The notes beneath the pieces are model-generated. The model saw only the letters and a program-made list of their open reading frames with translations. It did no database searches and was not told the DNA's origin. Below, in pieces: positions 58,613-64,000 of a stretch of 64,000 nt of DNA. Location of the stretch: assembly GCA_936440205.1 (NCBI GenBank), contig OW387147.1, positions 16,269,629 through 16,333,628 on the forward strand, in the 5' to 3' direction. Made by a program: the position numbers and the translations under genes. Each line of letters opens with the position of its first letter. Within the stretch, counting starts at the first letter, position 1. Origin of the DNA: Lepidonotus clava. Taxonomy: Eukaryota > Annelida > Polychaeta > Phyllodocida > Polynoidae.

Positions 58613-61600
58613 CATAACAATATGATATTATCTTCATTAAAAACCTGCATGTTGTGAACAATCCAAAATTTGCACAACCAATAGTATCTCTCAACACTTG
58701 CAAACTGCTCAGTTGACTACAAGAATAGTATTCTACAAAAACGTACATAAGACAAGGTACCCTCACTAGCCATCCACATTCCCATATAACCCATTGGACC
58801 ACGTCAGCAGTCCATGAGTTAGTAGAGGACCGTGTCATTGCCCCTGACCCGGCCATTCTTCGCCCACAATCTGCCCGCCTTGTTGGTCTAGGCCCAGATT
58901 AATCAGACCAATAGAGGTCCCAGACAGACCCAGGCCCAGTAAGGATCGGATTAGGGACCTAACCACCACACAGGTGCTGGCATGGAGGGACGGTGGACCT
59001 GCCAATAAGTAGATAACTGGATAAGCAGATATTAACTATCATTGCAGTTCCCATAGGAGTGATCTGCTTTTATTGCGTTTTTTTTACATCCATTATGATG
59101 TTTATTGTGCATAATACTGTCTATTGATGGATTGTGGATTTCTAAAGGCCTGCTACTTTGCCATAACCTTTAAAGAAATCTGAACAATATGTATGAAATG
59201 TCTGTGATTATATACCACGTCAACCATAGTCAATTTACTGCTTACTGTTATTACAGTATGCTATAGATGACTGACAGTCTAATAGGTCAACTGCAAATGC
59301 GAATTGTCGATTACCAAAGACAGACAGAGACTGTGTGACGTTTGAGGCTTTTATGATATTGATATGGTAAAATCTGTTGTCGCTCTTTTTGCAATGGAAA
59401 TCCAAGTTTTGTGCATGTATCAATTGGCTTGAGCTTCTCGCTTTATGAACATGATTAAGAGATGTAAATACCTCGATAAAGGTTGATGGATTCAAATAAC
59501 TGCAAGGTGAAGCACGTTGAGACATGTTTATTGGCTTCCTAAAAGGCCGAGTACGTGAAACCATAAATGTGTTCATAACAACATAGGTCCCATGGTAAAA
59601 ACATTATGGTCGGATGCCGATTTAGGTAAAATAGTCTTCATGTTGCACTGGTTCTGTAAGTGAATACAATACATTTATATGAAACCTTACATATGCCAAA
59701 ACATTCCTACAATCAAAGGGAAATCAATGAATAGACAAGAGAACATTTTGCGAATATTAACTTTCATTGGTTATATCATTTATACTTCCCAATATGTTAT
59801 CATCTCAAGGTCCGTTCTTTTCCCCCTCAGTTATCAACATCATCAGTCCTTATAAATCCAGCTAAATGCAATGATCCTTTACCTATGACTAGTTGATCTT
59901 GCCATTCCATGTACCTTTCAAGTTGCCTTTTCTCTTATAACTACCGTTTTACCGGTCTTTAGCACCAATCTTTCTGTATCTCCCTTTCTCCACCATGCCA
60001 CTCTCTGAGCAGTCTCCATGCAGTCTTCTATACACCCTTTGAGGCCCCAAGCCTCATCCACTATTCACAGACCACTTGAAGGCTTCTAGTGTCTCATATA
60101 CTGTCTTCGGTGGCCGTCAGGTAGTCTTTGAAGTGTGGGCCGCGACTCTGACGCACCGGATTCTCCAGCTAGATTAAAGAAAACCCATAGCGCCTGAGGC
60201 TCCTTTCTCAAGTCATTAAAGCTGGAGGTCTGTATAGAGGAGGCTGGTTGATGGGGGTGGCAAAGGGAGGAGGGACTAATATGTCAACCAGCTGGCGGTT
60301 TGATGTACTTTCTGAAGGTAATGCTGTGAGCAAAATGTTTACTTTGATTTTGAGAGTTTTTGGAAAGTTTTAATTTGCAGTTTTAGTTTGTATGTCCTTA
60401 ATTCTTATATCCTTATGTCCTTATATCCTTTTATTGATAAGGTCTAGTTACAGTTTAGTCCTTAAAGCTAAGGAGACTTAACAAAATGCAAAGATTGGTC
60501 ATACCCTTTCGACAGCATACAGTATTTCATGATGCTATTTCTTCCCGACACCGTGATACGTGTCAAAAAGAGAAAAAGAAAGAGAGGACTAAACCAAGGC
60601 TGTAATCTCTGAGGTCACTCATTGTTGCTGAATTATTGTACGAACTTTGACCGATGAAACCCGAATCCGTCATTCTATTATTTTCCGACTAAATCAGCAT
60701 TTCATTTGTACTCTAAAGTACAAATTGTTCTTTTTTACTCCAAAGTACAAATGCATTACCCACTGTAATATCCTTTGGTGCACTTTACCATCACGAAATA
60801 CTTGTATTCAGTATTAACCAGTTATGGTTCAATTTTTCATAACCTATTCAGGCCATTTGAACCGTCCTGACATGCATTTTTATCGTACTTTACAGACTAA
60901 TTAAGATGGATGTCTCCGTGTTTTGTCGGACTTTTCTGCCCTGTCATGTGTCAGGTTTCAAGTTCGAATACCGCCAGGCAATTTCTAATCAACTAATCAA
61001 TTTTTGTTATGCAACAATTCGAACTATGGTTCTATGGCCATTATTTGTGGTTACTTAAGCACATTTTATCAATCTATTCTAAACGTATTAATATATTTTG
61101 TTGTAATCAATCTTCGTTTGAGAAAAAATCTCATCATGTGAAGATGGATGATAGGAATAGAGTTAGTGTCTTTAATTTGTGAAGGTATTCGTAGAATCAT
61201 GAAGGAGAAGAATATTTTATAACCCTTACTTTCCAACCGTAAGGAAAATCTATCCTTCGTTGGTTCGTGCTTACTTGGGCTCCCACCCATAAGAATAGCA
61301 TGTATGGCAGGCACGCATACTTCGACAATATAGATCTACTGTCGACATCTTGTTCAATATGAACTTCTGTGTTTCTTTTTTAAAGGCCAAAGGATAGCTA
61401 AATGTTTTCCTATTGCTGAGCTGTTCTACTCAGCTCTTTCACTAACAGTATTGTCAATTCCGAGCTCTTGCAATTCACTGCAACAACAGTATAGGCCTTT
61501 AGGGAGATCACTTTGTCTTTTTATATACACGCGCGAGTTACCAAAACGCATAGGACTGGAATTGCCATTCCCCAGAGCGCACATAGACAGTTACAGAGTA

Positions 61601-64000
61601 AACTTAAAACCGTACAGGAAAAATGCTTAAATTCCCCCGTGTTCATTGTGCTATACAAGTCCCATAGTAAAAAGAGCCCATCGAATTAGATGTCTCGCAT
61701 TAGAATATCTAGTATGTTTTTGTGTTTCTTTCTCAAAGTAAAATGTGCTTTTAGCCGACTGTAAAATGGAAATTAAACTACAAGGAGAAATCTGTTCCCG
61801 AAACAGCAGCTTTAATCTAGCGTTAAAGAGTTGAAAAAACAGCGGACCGGTCTGCTTTAAGAGTGGCCAACGCCGTTTGATTAGCTAAATTGTGATTTTT
61901 AAACAGCACTGTTCTCGGAGAGCTTAAAAGTTTTTCTTTATTTGTCAATTCTTATCTCTGTTTGTCCCTGAATACTGTCGATATGATATAAATCTATACT
62001 AACATGGGCTGGTGGAGCAGAAACAGGAAAGCTCACCTGGTCTTAATAGATTTATTTTAGATAGCAGGTAAAAATACTCACTAAATGTAACATCTTTCTA
62101 GTTAGTTAATCCCCAAATAAGCAATCACTCGTGGCACATCTGATTTCTCAGTAGTCGAACTGAGCCCGATGATGTTGTCTCAGGCGTGCAGCAACAATCT
62201 CTGGGTTTATAAGAACCAATCAGTGCAGGGCTTCCTTCTTCGCTCGGCTTCTGTTCGTGTAAAGCTGATGGTGGTATGATTATAGAGAACTTGTCTACAT
62301 CATTGCAGCTCACGATTCCCAGTTCTGAGCAAATATCGTATGTTGTGCGCTCATAGCCACCGTTCCCCAACACAATTTCTCCGAACACAATTTTGCTTGT
62401 ACCTGTTCTATTTTTGATTAAACCAGTTTTATTCCCTCGTGCGTGGCGGCCAGGAACTAATGCAAAAGTGGTTTGCAGTTTCAGCGTAGAAAAACTAATT
62501 TACTGCCAGGCGTGCCGAGAAAGAAAAGCCCATAAATAAGCCATGAATGTTTCATCTGAAGCCGTTGAAAAATTGTCGCAGCAAGAACGCGTTTAATATT
62601 TTCGTTTCAGAATTAAACATGGCGAATTCATTAGAAATCCTGTCCACGTTCTGGGATTACAAAAACAGTGATTTTATGTAAAATGGAGACTGTGATTGTG
62701 CATCCAGTCCACGGTGTGCAGCCTCACGTCCATTTGATTGATGTGCCAATGTTGGCACCGTGCCAATAACACCCTGTTGATTTTTGGCAGCTAGCCAAAG
62801 CCTTGGAGGGGAATCTCTGCTATAGGGTGAGGAGGCGGTTGGTAGGAGGAGGGGCTCTAGTTCAGTCAGTATGGAGCACCGACCGTCAAACGATTCTCTT
62901 TTCCTTTATTCTAATATAACGATGTAATAGACAAGTCACATATATCAGAGATGCAATTTATTGTTATACACATTTGAGATACTCCTAATTGCCCATTCTT
63001 AACAATAATACTACTTCTATATATGAATTGTCTGTAATATCATCATACCGCCCCAATATCACAAACGTAGTTGTGTAATGTATACTGCCTTATTCATAAA
63101 GTGTTCGTGGCGAACCCTTTGAATGGCCTCATAAACTATAAACTTAAAATCTTGCTTCACATAAGGGACTTTAAAGTGTATGAGTACATTCTCCGAGCTG
63201 TAGGTTACTGCTCGCAGTCTGAATTAAGCTGCTCTCGCCAATTCGACCAACAGGTCAATTGTCTGGTCAAATGTAAAGCATACAACTTTCGTTGAGGAAG
63301 TGTTCATAGATATTTTACAATGTTGAAATGTGATATTCAATTTTCTATCTTTTTAAAATCTTATTGAAATACTACATGATTGTTTGTCAATGCCAGATGT
63401 TTAACTTGTATAGACCCCAGCCCAAATCCCCTTTGTTTTCACAGTCCTGGATCCGCTGGTGCATAGGTCCTATTTCCGATTTCCTCAATTTCTTTGTTGA
63501 AACTTGGCTCCCCATAAGTAGTAAAGACTGGTGGTTGTTTATCCTGCACCCCTCGTCCTCAGGGTCCCAGGCAGGGGGCAGATTGTTGGTCTATTGGCTG
63601 CCCTGATAACACTGTTTGCCCCACCCCTCCACCAACCGTGCGAGCCTTATCTACAATTCATGCTGAGGACTGGGAACATAAACTGTACAGCAAAGAAAGC
63701 TGGTGCTCGTGATTCCCTAATACAGTCATCAGCGTTATACAGCTATGGGGAAAAACTGACATTGCTTAATACTATTTTGCTTTATTGTGACACCGCTGTT
63801 TTCTATTTTTTTTATGAATATATATATACATTGTCTTTTCCTTAAGCCTATTCTAGATACTAATAGCTGCAGTATCCCGGTTTTCGAAGCCTGTATTGTC
63901 GCTAGATGCAAATTGAGATTACATATTCATCTTAACAAAAAGGTTGGAAAGCTATAGGAAATAGGCATATATTGGATATGTAAAATCTTTAACTGAAACC
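58613..64000. other. Unique non-coding sequence
   Basis: No gene is supported; frames are short and unrecognised. A 9-bp perfect hairpin (60704-60725) overlaps the first of two direct copies of TACTCYAAAGTACAAAT. About 62400-62780 has even composition and may be conserved non-coding DNA, an impression only. No repeat array is seen. Confidence 0.4.

Noticed and set aside
60940-60990. AAGTTCGAATACCGCC as a tRNA B box or tRNA-derived SINE
   Set aside because: No A box at the right distance and no acceptor stem can be formed.

Overview
This window is animal nuclear DNA, almost all of it non-coding. The evidence is low gene density, intron-style GT/AG signals, a LINE of the Jockey/CR1 group, a decayed relative of that LINE, a TA-flanked inverted-repeat element, and many minisatellites on an AT-leaning background. 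I cannot name the species. The LINE type, the number of minisatellites and the overall look fit a marine invertebrate (lophotrochozoan or invertebrate deuterostome) better than a vertebrate or insect. There is no sign of bacterial or organellar DNA, and I recognise no tRNA, rRNA or snRNA gene and no CRISPR array.

Layout. 0-12.8 kb: mostly unique sequence with a 14-bp GTCAAC array (0.85 kb), a G-rich hairpin (2.2 kb), a 30-bp array (2.3-2.6 kb), a pair of E2F-like sites (4.7 kb), an unidentified coding-looking minus-strand frame (7.1-7.4 kb), a diverged duplication (8 kb) and a CTCF-like site (9.45 kb). 12.8-13.9 kb: a 65-bp minisatellite of 16 units with no indels. 18.2-18.9 kb: a degenerate 26-27 bp array. 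20.86 kb: a second CTCF-like site. 21.4-22.6 kb: a 1.18-kb element with 24-bp terminal inverted repeats and four pairs of a CpG-bearing 13-mer. 22.7 kb: a 48-nt near-perfect palindrome. 26.3 kb: a 21-bp array. 27.0-28.0 kb: a GC-rich island with (CAG)11. 29.8-30.1 kb: a 38-bp array.

31.44-31.52 kb holds the one convincing host exon candidate: 82 nt, plus strand, good acceptor and donor, gene not identified. 35.28-35.42 kb has a TATA box followed by a short ATG segment ending in a splice donor, a possible promoter and first exon. 37.6-40.1 kb is a 5'-truncated LINE whose 627-codon reverse-transcriptase frame is unbroken; its 3' UTR carries two hairpins whose stems co-vary. Beyond it are a canonical RFX X-box (40.3 kb), a 24-bp inverted repeat with a CTCF-like motif beside it (41.9-42.1 kb), a 62-bp array (44.7 kb), a 1.3-kb array of a 24-bp unit (46.6-47.9 kb), a 56-bp array (50.6-51.4 kb), a minus-strand LINE relic (51.8-52.1 kb), a cluster of eight TGACAG motifs (52.3-52.55 kb) and an exact 84-bp array (54.8-55.2 kb). 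The rest is unique sequence with no gene I can support.

The exon and promoter candidates, with long tracts holding scattered regulatory-type motifs, suggest the introns or flanks of a widely spaced gene. That is inference. Most long open frames here come from tandem repeats or chance, and I do not report them as genes. All counts and alignments were made by eye.
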